From Gnetum montanum (Eukaryota > Streptophyta > Gnetopsida > Gnetales > Gnetaceae), in NCBI GenBank assembly GCA_015680685.1, contig MNCI01014205.1, positions 1,146,725-1,210,724 on the forward strand: DNA of 64,000 nucleotides, in the 5' to 3' direction. The notes under the pieces were generated by a model. That model was given only the letters and a program-made list of their open reading frames with translations, was not told the DNA's origin and did no database searches. Made by a program: the position numbers and the translations under genes. Position 1 is the stretch's first letter. Each line of letters opens with the position of its first letter. Shown here one piece after another: positions 36,630 to 48,104 of the stretch.

Positions 36630-36644
36630 ACTAAGGTATGCACT

Positions 36645-36990
36645 CGTCCTGGTGTATGACGATAAACTGGCACCACAACTAACACATCTAATCCACGGTC
36701 CTGGAATCATGACCTAAAACTGGCACCACCACTCGTCCAGGCATCATGATGATAAACTGACACGACAGTTCATCTGCAATGACAATAAACTAACACCTGT
36801 CCGGTACGACATTAAACTACCACAGTTTTGTTCGCCAAAGTCCGCTAAGACTATAAATTGGTTTGCCTCTCCACAGTCCACCAAGACTATAAACTAGAAA
36901 TTTACCATATGCTACGATGCTAAATTGGCAATGTCCAACGGGTTATGACATAAAACTAACCCACGACAGTATGCTATGACTATAAATTGG
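36645..36990 (+). repeat. Element C hairpin array iii (after pol)
   Basis: About ten units, for example GTCCGGTACGACATTAAACTACC (GTC/GAC) and GTCCGCTAAGACTATAAATTGG. It starts about 16 bp after the pol stop. Confidence 0.85.
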
Positions 36991-38153
36991 TAGCTTCATC
37001 TCTAGCCTCCCGATCTGTAGTTGCATTCAAACTTCATCAGAGCTGCTACCTAACTCATCATCAGTTGATCCTAACAACATTGTTGTCATTCATATTCAAT
37101 GCCTGAAATCTCATCTGGTGCCTTTGTTTCATCAGTTGCTATTCAATTCTAAGCTTACTCACTCACTCGTGGTTTTCTTGTCTTCTTGGAGTTGTGTTTG
37201 CAGGATGACACTCAGAGGTGTTCATACGAGAATGCACTTCGTCACAGCAGTAAGGTACCACATTGTTCCTAACACATGTAACAAGGTTAATCAAGCCATT
37301 CACTAGTACATTTCCCGTTACATTTCCCATCTATTCCTCAACATACTCTACTTAGTTACACCCCGAACACACCTAGTGCATCCTGAAACATTGAGCACAC
37401 CATTGCACACTACAACACTTTTAAGTAGTTACAACACACAACATGGCACTTGAGCATGAGTACAAGATCAAAACCAAGCTCTTTACAAAAAAGAAAAAAA
37501 AAGAAAAAAAAGAAACAAAAATAAACAAAAAATAAAGAAAAAGAAAAAGAAAAAATAACAAAAGAACAAAAGAGCAAAGAGCAAAGAGCAACAAAGCCAA
37601 AAAGAAACATAAGACCCTTGGCACTTCCCATACAAGCCCCAGGCAGGAAGGCAGTTGTCTTGGAAGCAAGTACTCATGTCTCAAATTCTCAAGTAACATC
37701 TCATTGTGTGGCTTTGGCTCTCTGCCAAAAGATTCCCTTTAACACTAAACAGAGGCCCTGTTCCTCTAAAGAATGAAACACATCATCACGTGGCTTTGGT
37801 TATGCCAACAAGTCCTCTTAAAGACTAAACAAGAGTCTTGTTTTGCCAAAGGACGTATAACTCATGTCTTGGTTCCAAGTCTATTAGACAATGGCTATTG
37901 AAAAGGATCAACATGACCCGTATACACACCAGAGAATCCCCTTCACCATGCACAATCCCTTGATCAGTTCCCAATCCCCACAATTTCCATTTCCCTATCT
38001 AGCCACAAACTTCATTTCCCCAATCCCATGTACTACTAAACACAATGCGATGACATCTGGCCAAGTGCCAAAGGACAATATTCCTACCAAGTTGCTTGTG
38101 GTGTTTTGTACTTCTTTGTCGATGCTTTTCGGGTCAATTCCTCCAAGTTCCAA
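36991..38153 (+). other. Element C 3' non-coding region
   Basis: Holds an A/G-rich low-complexity tract (about 37482-37592), then two imperfect copies of an about 85-bp block (about 37698-37780 and 37786-37865, both with gtggctttgg and aaacaagag/aaacagag). The frame at 37891-38205 runs through the PPT into the LTR, so I do not call it a gene. Confidence 0.6.
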
Positions 38154-38167
38154 CAAAGAGGGACCAA
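38154..38167 (+). other. Element C polypurine tract
   Basis: CAAAGAGGGACCAA directly before the 3' LTR start TGAAACACC. Confidence 0.8.
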
Positions 38168-38610
38168 TGAAACACCACAAAATTTTGAGCTTAGCACTTC
38201 TCTGACAAGAATCGAGCTAAGTCATGATGCTCCCCAGCATGACTGAAGCTTGAGGACCTCACAGAAAACTTTAAATGAAGTTGAACTGAGCAAGAAATGG
38301 TTCCCTGGGATCCACAGAAGACTCCAGTGACATTTGGCATCAAACCTGGCAAATTTTGAGCTCAAAATACTTGGTTTTCACTAAGTATGCATCCTATACG
38401 CTGGCTTATGCATGCCCAGCGTATGGCCTAGCTTGTAGCGGCAAACGTTGGGGAAGTCCTTGTTTGATCCGCGTGTGGACCATCCAAGGCACTCTACCTT
38501 TGTCCATTTTTAGCTTGTCCTCAAGTGGAGGTAGGGTCTGTTGTGCTTGTCTGTGAATCTTTCGGTGCCCGTAACGTTCCAGCCCAACATCGATGATTTC
38601 AGACGGTACA
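38168..38610 (+). repeat. Element C 3' LTR, internally deleted
   Basis: 443 bp versus 2,118 bp for the 5' LTR. The left about 260 bp match 19586-19846, then the sequence jumps to the match of about 21522-21703. The missing 1.67 kb includes the palindrome field and the TATA box. The true CA end is kept here (GGTACA). Confidence 0.92.
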
Positions 38611-39360
38611 ACATGTATAAGCAGGAATGTGTCGCCTATCGCCGACATTACAAAGATTCCGCAATTGAGGCGTGGTCCCTCTGGCTATCCCTTGATTTTT
38701 TCAGTGTTTCTGGAGCATATGAAAAGTTTTAGGAACAAGTGATAGTAAGTGCCTCTCTTGAGAGAGAGATGACCCTCCCCGATGGGGAGACTATTGTCCT
38801 TTCCTTTTTTCCTGAATCACCCCAATGGAATCTTGTGGGAAAGGGGAAGATAAAGGCTAGAACTGATCTAGGAGATGGTGTTTGGGAAAAGCTCATTGAG
38901 GATGAGATTATGCAACATCTATTAGTCGTCTTGGAACAAATTTCGTTTGCGACCGATGCGGGACCATCACAAGTAAGCTACGTGACTATTGTATTATTCT
39001 TATGTCAATGATTTTGAAGACGACGCTAACGTTTGCTTCATGTTATATTGTAGGATCGACATGAATAAGATCCCCATGAGGAGGAGCCTTGCAGAGATGA
39101 TCACGCCCATGGAGAGAATGCACCCGAAGGAGTTTCTCATGAGTAAGAACTTCATGAGGCAGACATGGAGTTGGATGACGTAGATGGTGGTGGCAAGAAA
39201 GGGAATGTATAGAATAGCGATATTGGTCAAACATTTTGTTGTAATGAAAGGGAATAAAGGACAACTTTTGTGGTTTTTTAAAGTTGGTTAATGGCGATTG
39301 TAAAAGAAAAATTTGTTTTATGTGTATGAAAAGGAAAAATGCGTTGTCAGAAAGGTTACA

Positions 39361-39607
39361 TGTTTTAGGCCACTACGGGCCTACGATAGTTTAAGGCCAT
39401 TTTAGGCCACTAATATTTTAAGGGCATTTCGGGCCAGGTCATTCGTACATGAAAAAGAGTAAACAAAATTTCCAGTTTTAGGCTGTAGTGGGCCATAAAT
39501 AGTTAAGGCCATTTCGAGCTAGGCCTACGCGTATAAAAAAGAGTAAATAGAATCGCCAATTTTAGGTCGTAGCAGGCTGTAAATAGTTTAAGGCCATTTT
39601 TGGCCGT
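39361..39607 (-). repeat. Element B hairpin array i
   Basis: About seven units. In sense: GGCCAAAAATGGCCTTAAACTA and similar, with GGCC/GGCC stems. One unit has GCCTGCTACGACCTAAAATTGG. It lies about 150 bp from the antisense gene's stop. Confidence 0.85.
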
Positions 39608-40551
39608 GGTGCGTATAAAACAGCATAATGATAACGATGCAATGAGAAAGAATGTAAATTGCATAATAGTAAAGAATGTGGATTGATACGATATGTCATG
39701 TTAACGTGTTTATTTACTGGCTCCGTAGCTTGTTCTTGATCATTTTTAGGTTTGGCGTATGGATGAGGAGGCTTATTATAGCATTTCTCTACTCTACCAT
39801 CTCCTCCATGGAAGGGTAGTTCAACCCATGTCAAGCTCTCATCGGCCACTATGTCAGCTTGTTCAACTATTGGGGCAGGACTTTGATCTTCGGGGATTTC
39901 AATCTCAAAACCTTGTTCCATCTCTACGTTGTTAACAACTTGAGGGGTCATCTTATCACCGTGGATGATCACTTCCCCTCTTGAATAGGGAAAGTGGATT
40001 TCTTGGTGAATGGGTGATGAGACAGCCCTTAATTGAGCCAGCCAAGACCTCCCTAAGATTAGGTTGAATCTAGGCATCTCCTCGATGATGATGAATACTG
40101 CGCTTGTGGGGAATTGATCCCCTACTACGAAATTGATATGTACTGTTCCCTTAACTTGCACTTGTGCTCCGTTAAATAACTTTAAACATGACGTTGTCAT
40201 GGGATTGATCTAATCGATCAAACCCAGTTTGTCCACTATGGGAAATGGAATGACATTGGCAATGGCCCTGTCATCTACATGTACTCTATGGATCCTATAT
40301 TGGCCGACCTGGATAGTGATGAACATGGGTGCTATTGTCACCTGACCCTTTTCTAGGTCATCCTTTATGGACTCGTCATGGAATGTCAGTTGGGAAGACC
40401 ATGGTTGTTCAGCAGTGGGGAAAAGCATGATCGAATGGATTACTTTTCCATCTGCTGGCAGGCTTTCGTCCATGGATATGGATGTCAGCATGCGAACCAT
40501 GGCTTCACGATGCATTTGGGATGTCATCACCAAGTCATACAGGCTCAGCAT
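39608..40551 (-). pseudogene. Element B aspartic protease region
   Basis: Starts with SLYDLVMTSQMHREAMVRML. The active-site block reads IHRVHVDDRAIANVIPFPI (about 40270), so the Gly after the catalytic Asp is Arg. It continues through FNLILGRSWLAQLRA (about 40055) and a tail with LTWVELPF (about 39820), with a stop and frame change near 40210. The downstream frame reads into array i. Same order and tail as in A and C. Confidence 0.88.
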
Positions 40552-43334
40552 TGTATTTTTCTGTTTGAGAGCCTACTTGACTTGTGTAAAAGCGTCCAGG
40601 AGATTATGCTCAAGGCTCAGTTTTTTGTTGCCCTTCTCTTCTTCCATTCATCCCAGGAGATGGATCTCTCATGGAGGAACGGTTTCTGGTTGAGGACTGT
40701 GTTTTCTCAGGTAGGGAGAAGATGGCTGCATCTATGTAATGTCATCCTTTTCAGGGGGAGGAGAAGCCAAGGGTGCTGAGGCGAGATGCGTAGGCTTAGG
40801 AAACCCCAACGTAAGGCAATCCTTAGCTACTTTGTCTATCGTACTCCCTTCCCCTCTCGTTGTAGGTTGAGGTTGGTGCATTGACTTAGATATTTTCCCC
40901 TACATAGTAGAAGTAGCTAACAATTTTGACACCCTAATGACGAAGGGTGCCTTAGGTGTGGGTGTGGACTAGGTCGTGGCTTTAACGACACTCGGCTATG
41001 GGGCAGACGTCCAAGGCAGGACTCAAAGGACAAAAGGCTGTTGCGAGACCACGTTCGTCGATGTCGATGGGTTTGTCATCTAAGGTGGGTGAGGAGGTAT
41101 GCGCAACACGAAGGGTTGCTTCGGCTGTGCTAGGCTATCGCCATCCATACCCACCACATTGATAGTGTACCCTGCATTATTTGCATTTAACGAGTCTTGG
41201 TACACATGCATAGACTAGTTTTCTGGATGAATCGAACTACTGCTGTCTAAGATTAGCTTGCCTTAATCAATCATGCATTGAATGTCATCTTTCAATGCCT
41301 AGCAGTAGTCCATGTCATGTCCACACAGCTGGTGGTAGTCATAGAAACGGTCCAACCTGAAGTTTTTGGGAACCAGTGGTTCATTTGGTAGGGCTAAGGA
41401 GGGATTCGTGAGTAGCTCACAATGCTATCTATGACATTTCAGATCCTCCTTGGACACCTTCTTATGTTGAATGTGACCAGTTCCCAGAAGCTATTTCAAA
41501 AGTTTTGAAGGATTTACATGTAGGATCGTATATTTTGAGTGATCTTTACGCTCAAAATTAGGCTTTGGTTGGGGCGATGTCTCAGAAGCCAATGCCGTTT
41601 GCTGATCAGCATTGTTTGAGCTAGCCATAGCCTTAGTAGGAGCCATGGTCGTTCTCTTGTTATTATTTTTCTTTTTGGCTTCTTTAGCTATGGCTGCAAC
41701 TATTGTTGCAGCCTTGTCCTTATCATTACTTTTGTTGTGGGAATTTTTATAGACCACATATGCTGAGTCTTTGCTAGCCTCTGCCGTGTCCTAGATGCTC
41801 TTAGTCTGAGTGAAGGCTTGGCTAAGGGAGTGGGGAGCGAGGTAATCAAGTTTAGACTTAATGAAGTTGTTGACTACCCCCTTAAAGATTGCCAACAAAT
41901 GGGCCTCCGCGATGGGTTCATGGATTTCGTTCAAGGTGGCACTCCATCACTGTATAAAATTTTGGACTGGCTATAGTGGATCTTGTTTAACCCCCATTAG
42001 CTGGTCTAGCGTGACCTCTGGCTTTAGGTTGTATTTGAAATGAGTTACGAATTGAGTCAGCAGCTCTTCCAATGTGGAGATGGAAGAGCGTGGAAGTGCT
42101 CGATACCAATCTAAAGCTTTACCCATTAGGGACATAACAAAGACACGAATGATGGTATTGTTGCAGCAATAATGACTCTGACCTGAAAGTATCATCATGG
42201 TAGAAATCCATGACCTATATTGTGTCAGAACTGGCAGCTTTGAGGCGTTTAACCTCCTCAGTGAGGGTTTGAATAAGTTGGAAGGCTTGATCCAGACTAG
42301 AGGGTGAAGAGGTTGGTTGTGGAATAGCAAGGGAATCCACGATTGGCGGCAAGATAGAGGCCATGGCATGACCTGTGAGTGATGTGGTCGAAACTGTCCC
42401 TACAGGCGGTACCGCCTGTGCCATCCACCACTTGGTAGGTGGTGCAGGTGGGGCAATAACTATCGATTGTGCCATGGGGTATGCTGTTTGTGTAGCTGGG
42501 AGCACAGACAATGACGTTGTAGTCAGATTTACTGCTTATGAAGCTTTATGTCGATGATGGTGAGCGAGATGAGACATCTGCGTAGGCTGCCGTTGATTGT
42601 GGTGGTATGGGAGCAAGAGCTGGGATGAATGCAGAAGCTATGTGTAGTTGCAAAGTGGATATTGTGTGCACATATGGTAATGTAGGTGTAGGCACGCGAT
42701 GCAATGGGTTCACTAACTACGGCTACGGAGGAATGGTTTGTGAAGGGACGACATCCGGAAAAGGAGCCGGAGAGAAGAAATGCTGATGTGACACTTATGC
42801 CACACAATCGGTAGTAGACAACGATAGAGGAGTAGTGACCATAACAAACAGATCTACAGGGGACGTTGTGGAGGGGGGAGCCATAACAAAGCTAGCATGA
42901 TTGCCTCCCTCGGAGTGGGCATCTAGGTCTTCTTGCCCATCGTGGAGCGCTTCATCACAGAACACCACATCTCGTTGTTCCGTTGAAGCCTTGGCCATTA
43001 AGAGTTGATACAACATCCACTGTTGTTGGTCCATCAGGGGTATAGAAGAGTTAAGTGAAGGAACAAATTCTTTCCTGTTATAGTAAATGAAATTGTATTC
43101 GCATTTCTCTTTGAGTTCCTGTGGGTACATGGGAAAATTCACCATAATTTTGGCACAGAGGAAGTTGTAATGTTGCATTTGCCAAGCGTGCCCTTCATGC
43201 TCTTTTTTTTGAATCCTAAGGAATCGACGTAGTCGCACTGGGCTGGTCGGTGGCTCGACAATAGCAGGCATAGCCTATGTTGTCAAGGGGGTTTCGAGAC
43301 TAGCGGTGGGGACAACGATAGTTATCGCAGCCAT
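40552..43334 (-). pseudogene. Element B gag
   Basis: ATG at 43334 (MAAITIVV), stop soon after, then continuing with an N-terminal block containing RKEFVPSLNSSIPLMDQQQW (about 43080-43000) that matches C's gag N-terminus. The capsid block GKALDWYRALPRSSISTLEE (about 42110-42060) is followed by TQFVTHFKYNLKPEVTL. The knuckle region (CDYHQLCGH-like, about 41330) and D/I-rich follow-on are present with stops. Frames change at least four times. Confidence 0.88.
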
Positions 43335-43562
43335 TCTTTATGTAGCTAGAAGACAATGATAACGAGGATAAGGATCACACAGGAAAAAGAGGGCTAAAGG
43401 CAAACGTGGGCTTTCTGTTCTGCTAGATTCTAGAGGAATCGTTAGAGCGACAAATCTATACTACACGATCACGTAAACAACCACAGAGGTATCACATTTG
43501 CGTTAGTCAATAATGGGTATAGACAACTTACAGGACTACCCATGAAATGCAGATTAGAGGTT
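43335..43562 (-). other. Element B leader
   Basis: Untranslated leader between PBS and gag, about 225 bp. It matches one copy of the duplicated unit in A's leader (gattctagaggaat.gt.agagcgac). Confidence 0.7.
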
Positions 43563-43584
43563 GGCCCTCCTTCAAGCGCCAAAA
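43563..43584 (-). other. Element B primer-binding site
   Basis: Minus strand TGGCGCTTGAAGGAGGGCC next to the 5' LTR; see the C site for comparison. Confidence 0.8.
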
Positions 43585-43586
43585 AC

Positions 43587-44867
43587 TGTAACAACAGAAA
43601 ACATTGGTTGCTGGAAATACTGAGAGGATTTCTGTGTACACAGTTCCAACCCTGGATTCGTGCAAGGGCCGTGCTGGAGAGAACAGATTTGAGGTGCCCT
43701 GAATGATCATGCTGATCAGATAGGGACTTATTTAATCACTAAACTTGTCATTGATCGTACAACGAGGAGTCAAATTAATGTAAAAATATAATGTCGATTT
43801 GACGAGAAAATGAGATCTGCTCCAAGATCAGATCTTGAAAATAATGACAACGATGTAAAATATGCAAGATAACTATGAAAATCAATGTAAGTAAGGTGAA
43901 ATGAATTAAAGAATTTGGGAAATGTACAATCCCAAGATCTGGGATTTATCTTATAGACAAATATGATGAATACAACAGGATTTGTAAGTGGATTTCAGTT
44001 TGGATGAAATATCCACTACCAACAAGAAGCTATTTAGAGATTAAACAAGTAAGGGCCAATCTACCTTGTTCACTAGCCAATTTGGGCACAAGGGAGTCGG
44101 GCTTGAAGCAAAATGCTCGCTCACTTAAAATCTCTGACCAAAAGCTTCTCTTTATCCCCGTCGATGCTCTTTTGTTGCTAGCTCTTTTTCATCTTCTCGC
44201 CAATATTTTTTTTGCCAAAAATTGCCAACCCTTTGAGCATTGTCTGCCAGGGTATTTATAAGATTAGGGTTAGTAGAAAAATGTAGTTTAGATGATGCGT
44301 GTCTTGGGCCCACAGAATGTCATTGACCTGATGTGCTGTAGTTGAGGCTTGTGACGTTACGTTGTGCTACACTCTGAAGTGTAATATAGCGTAACCACCC
44401 TTGTCTTTAGCGTTGACGAATTTCTAGATCTTCGGTAGCAAGCTATCCTGTAGCTACGCTGCAATACACTGGGGAGCGTATCTTAGCATAATGATCGCTA
44501 TTGCTTGAATTTCGTTATCCTTGTTGCTGTAGTTAACTTAGCTGTGTTTCTTGCTTTATGCTACATTATGTTGCGTTACGCTGCATAGTGTAATGTGACG
44601 TAATACACTAAAAGTTAAGGTATTTTCGAACATGACTAACTTGCAAAGTTGGAGTGTTTTCACAGTGCATCCCTTGTTCTGTTCTGTCCTCCTGAAGTCT
44701 GCTACGTTGAGTTGCATAGCATAGCGTAGCAGGCCCTTAGTCGAAAGAGAAAAGCTGCTGAGATGTGCCCATCGCCTAGATATTTTGATGCTTTACTTAT
44801 GAAGATGCTTGCCTAAACTTCAAGACCTTGATGAATCACCAAGGTCTCAAAATTTCATAGTGTTTCA
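43587..44867 (-). repeat. Element B 5' LTR
   Basis: 1,281 bp, matches 8876-10167. TATA box (minus) at 44253-44260; GCTACGC field at about 44340-44740. Confidence 0.92.
44253..44260 (-). promoter_or_regulatory. Element B 5' LTR TATA box
   Basis: TATAAATA on minus, conserved in both B LTRs and at the same place in LTR A. Confidence 0.65.
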
Positions 44868-44872
44868 CTTCC

Positions 44873-47253
44873 CTCTCATTCACGTATGCCAGCAATATCA
44901 TGTTGTAGGAGCGCTTGTATAGGACGTTGTCTCCCATGAGCACATATTTCCAAGCAAGTTTAGCAGATTTCAACCCACTTGGGGGTTCGCCATGCTACAA
45001 GTAGGCTTTAATGTTGGTGTACCACTCTTGGGTATTCGTAGCATTGATAGAGGCTACGTGTACCACCTGAGTGATAGGCTCAGTGCACTCGATAATCGAG
45101 GTCGGTAGACTTGCAAACAAGTGTGGTGGAATATTTAGTGCTAGGGTGACTAGGGTGTCTACTATGATGTTCTCGTTGCATGGCACGTGTTGCACATCCG
45201 TAGTTGCAAACTACTTAAGTAGGCTTTTTTCTAGGTCGCAGTAGGGTTGCAGGTGTGTATCTTTACAAGCATAGACCTCGGTGATCTGATTCACAACTAG
45301 TTGTGAATCTCCACGAATCACTAGGTGTTGTATGCGTAGTGTTTGGGTAGCTAAGAGGCCTCTGAGTAACCCCTCATACTCTATCACATTGTTTGTGCAG
45401 GGGAACATAAAATGATAAGCAAAAGAATGCATTTTTCTAGAGGGAAACGTAATGATGGTAGCTGCACTACCTCCTCGCATGGTCAAGGCATCGTCAAAAT
45501 GTAAAGTAGCTTCAAAATGCGATGGGATGACGTTGATAGTGCTAACGTGCTTTTCTGGGAATTTGGGATCTATGGTCACCTTGTCATCGATGGGTGAGAC
45601 CGTAAGTTGCATTGCTATGGCTTGGCCCTTCGTCGATGACTGGCTCACATAGTGCAAGTTGAATTCTGCGGTTATTGCTTTCCATCGGGCTATCCTACTA
45701 CTTTCATACAGATTATTCGTGATAGCCCAGAGTATGTTGCTTTTGCAAATAATGTTAATTTTACTGTGAAAAAAGTAATGCCTCCACTTTTTTAATGCAA
45801 ACACTAAGGCAAGGAAATTCCTCTCCACCTCGTTGTACTTTGCTTCATATGCTATTAATGCATAACTCAGATAGTACACTGGTATCTCAGATCCATCGTC
45901 TTGTTTTTGACATAACAGTGCTACGATAGATGTGTCGAAGGTGGCAAGGTAGATGAAGAAAGACTTATCTATCTGTGGTGGGTAAATAGTTGGGAGGTGC
46001 AAAAGCTCTTTCTTTAGATCATCGAAGGCTTGTTGGAACTGAGTTGTCCATTCAAAATTAACCCCTTTCTTTAGAAGATGTTGCATGGGGTGTAACTTGT
46101 CAGTTAACTTTGCTATAAACCTTTAGATGAACTATACCCTACCTTGTAACCCATGTAATTCTTTAAGGTTTGTAGGAGGTGCCAGGTTGATGATGGCCTT
46201 AACTTTGTTAGGGTCCACCCGTATTCCGGCCTCCGATACTACAAATCCTAACATGCATCCGGTTCTCACTTTGAAGACACCCTTTTTAGGATTGAGGTGC
46301 AAGTCATGCATTTGACAGCACTTGAGGACTACACGTAGATCATGGGGATGATCAATGGCCTCCTTAGATTTGACCGCTATATCATCCACATAGTCATTTA
46401 GCATTTCTAAGATGTAGTCACTAAAGATGTAAGTCATGGCTCGCTGGTAGGTTGCTCTGGAGTTCTTAAGCCCAAAAGGCATCATAGTGTAACAAAAGAT
46501 ACCCCATGGGGTCATGAAGGTTGTTGCTAACTGATGCTCGGGGTTAATGTGAATTTAGTTGTAGTCGGAGAAACCATCCATGAAGGATAATAGAGCATGA
46601 TCGACTGTAGTGTCAATGAGTTGATTGATGCTCGGAAGTGGAAAATCGTCTTTGATCGTTGCTTTGTTTAGATCCCAGAAGTTTATACAGATATGTATTC
46701 CTCTCATTTTCTTAGAAACTACAATGATGTTGGACACCCATTCCAAGTAATCAACTGCCCAGATGAAACCAGCTTGGTATAGCTTGGTGATTTCATCCCG
46801 CACAGTTAGTGCGATCTCTAGTTTAACCTTATGAGCCTTCTGCTTGACTGCTTTCATGCACGGGTCTAAGACGATGTTGTGCTATATTAGCCTCGGATCT
46901 AAACCTAGCATGTTGCTATATGACCATGCAAAGACTTCAATGTTGTCTTGCAAAATCTTGGCTACATCTTTGTGCATTTGCAAATCTAGGAGGAAGCTAA
47001 GTTTTAATGTTCTTACTTCCTCCTTGGACGTGGTCACAGGCGTCTCGGTGAGAGGGTCCTCAGTTACATCCTCGGCCTCTAAATCTAAGGTCCAGACTAG
47101 ATGCTCAGGCTAGTCTTGGGATGTTTCTAAGGACGACATGGTGCTAACTACAGGTGATTCCCATTTTATTAGTTTTAGGTTTAGTTGTCTTGCAAGCTTG
47201 CCGTGTGGTCTTGCTAAAGCTAGAGGTGAAGAGAGATCACGATGGATTTCCAT
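44873..47253 (-). pseudogene. Element A pol: RT, RNase H and second RNase H
   Basis: ATG at 47253, 11 nt after a splice-acceptor-like TTTTGGTAG/G. A linker is followed by RT with KLYQAGFI, WVSNIIVV and YVDD at 46381-46392, Ty3 RNase H (FFIYLATFDTS, YYLSYALIAYE, NLHYVSQSSTKGQAIA) and a second RNase H (LHFDDALTMRGGSAATI, NNVIEYEGLLRGL, VIRGDSQLVVNQ; about 45520-45240). A 291-residue open frame (46086-45211) survives. The frame runs out at element B; integrase continues at 8870. Confidence 0.92.
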
Positions 47254-47263
47254 TTTCGCTCAA

Positions 47264-47290
47264 CCTACCAAAATGAAATGAAAGTCTAGT
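47264..47290 (-). promoter_or_regulatory. 3' splice acceptor before pol ATG, element A
   Basis: Minus strand TTTCATTTCATTTTGGTAG/G, ATG 11 nt later. Confidence 0.6.
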
Positions 47291-47387
47291 TAAGAGGTAC
47301 ATGTTCATAATAATCATGTCTAATGAAAATTTGCAAAGCAACAATGAGATGTAATTAGTGAAGTATGATGCAACGTTAAAATTTTCG

Positions 47388-47763
47388 AATTTAAGGTCAT
47401 AGCGGACCGCTAAGACGCAAAGATGCAAAACCCCTAAAAACGCAAAACTACTGATGTACAAATGCAAAGTTGCTAGTTTAGTGTCATTGTAGACTACTTA
47501 GATGTAAAATGCAAAACCGCTAGTATACAAAAAAAAAGGTTTCTGGTGTAAAGACATGAAATTGTTAATGCGAAAATGTGAAACTGCTAGTTTAGTATCA
47601 TTGCGGACCGTGAACACGTAGAAGATCGAGACTGCTAGTTTAAAGTCTTTTCAAACTGCTAACTAGCATGAAACTATATGCTAGGAGTGCTAGTTTAAGG
47701 TCTTTTTGGACCGCGAACTTTAAAACTACGTTGGGGTTGCTAGTTTAAGGTCTTTTTGGACTG
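47388..47763 (-). repeat. Element A hairpin array ii
   Basis: At least six units, such as GGTCCAAAAAGACCTTAAACTAGC (GGTC/GACC stem) and GTCTACAATGACACTAAACTAGC (GTC/GAC). It lies between the antisense promoter and pol. Confidence 0.85.
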
Positions 47764-47943
47764 CTAAATGAATAAATGTATATTTTTTCGTTTTTGGGAA
47801 AGCAAATGGTTAGCTTGAAGCGTGCCAAGATTTTTTGCCCAGATTCACCTATGTTAATGCAAATAGTGTTATGATGTCATGGCGAGCATGCTATGCTACA
47901 TGACATACTCTGCATAACGAGTTTCCCCTTTTTACTATTACAA

Positions 47944-47953
47944 CTATAAATAG
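47944..47953 (+). promoter_or_regulatory. Antisense gene promoter TATA box, element A
   Basis: ctataaatag about 155 bp upstream of the antisense ATG (48105), the only strong TATA in the 340-bp gap after array ii. B has the same flanks with a decayed box near 15732. Confidence 0.55.
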
Positions 47954-48104
47954 GGGTTAACCTCCGGTGAGCATGTTATTTTCACTGTAACAGCGTAGAG
48001 CTCACATTCGGAGCATAGAGCAATTTCAGAGTGCAGAGCAATTGTACCAATAGAGAACAAGGCGGTTTTGACATAACAGCGAGGAAGAGTCGGCAAGAAA
48101 AACG

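Larger units (their letters stand above)
19586..38610 (+). mobile_element. Element C: Tat/Ogre-like Ty3/gypsy LTR retrotransposon
   Basis: 19,025 bp, plus strand, inserted in exon 7 of element B's antisense gene. LTRs at 19586-21703 and 38168-38610 (internally deleted). The order is LTR, PBS, leader, gag, protease, array i, antisense gene (minus), array ii, pol, array iii, A-rich tail, PPT, LTR. It is the youngest of the three nested elements by position, and its antisense gene is the best preserved, but gag and pol still contain many stops. Confidence 0.93.
19581..38615. other. Target site duplication of element C (ACATG)
   Basis: ACATG at 19581-19585 before the left LTR is repeated at 38611-38615 after the right LTR. 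The two flanks rejoin collinearly with the uninterrupted homologous exon in element A (near 51971). Confidence 0.93.
15853..39212 (+). pseudogene. Element B antisense spliced gene, split by element C
   Basis: Gene on the strand opposite to gag-pol, between protease and RT. Inferred exons: 15853-15971; about 16541-16977; 17064-17338; 17445-18490; 18616-18817; 18900-19039; 19130-19585 plus 38616-38971; 39054-39212. Most introns have GTAAGT/GTGAGT-like donors and pyrimidine-AG acceptors; exon 2 to 3 joins in phase. Exon 2 has VLEIVGILC, then IGAREFLQFLLHNFSVIIWS and later YHTYNMLFV..NPPG, the pattern of an FCP1/NIF HAD-like domain lacking catalytic Asp residues. Exon 7 is charged and probably coiled coil; exon 8 is acidic. 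Several TGG-to-TAG type stops, a mutated donor (17339) and element C break it. Overall function unknown. Confidence 0.8.
8876..44867 (-). mobile_element. Element B: Tat/Ogre-like Ty3/gypsy LTR retrotransposon, interrupted by C
   Basis: LTRs at 8876-10167 and 43587-44867 in direct orientation flank minus-strand gag, protease, RT-RNase H and integrase, plus a plus-strand antisense gene. Target duplication is CTTCC. After removal of element C (19586-38610 and one 5-mer) it is 16,962 bp. It landed in element A's pol. The two LTRs differ mostly by C/T and G/A changes at roughly one base in eight to ten by eye, so the insertion is not recent. Confidence 0.92.
8871..44872. other. Target site duplication of element B (CTTCC)
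   Basis: CTTCC at 8871-8875 directly precedes the left LTR and is repeated at 44868-44872 directly after the right LTR. A perfect 5-bp match is the expected length for an LTR retrotransposon. Confidence 0.9.

Noticed and set aside
37410-37699. Phe/Leu-rich minus-strand frames
   Set aside because: They are the complement of an A/G-rich low-complexity tract.
37891-38205. 104-residue frame before LTR C2
   Set aside because: It runs through the polypurine tract into the LTR. The related region of A has no matching frame, so it is likely non-coding.
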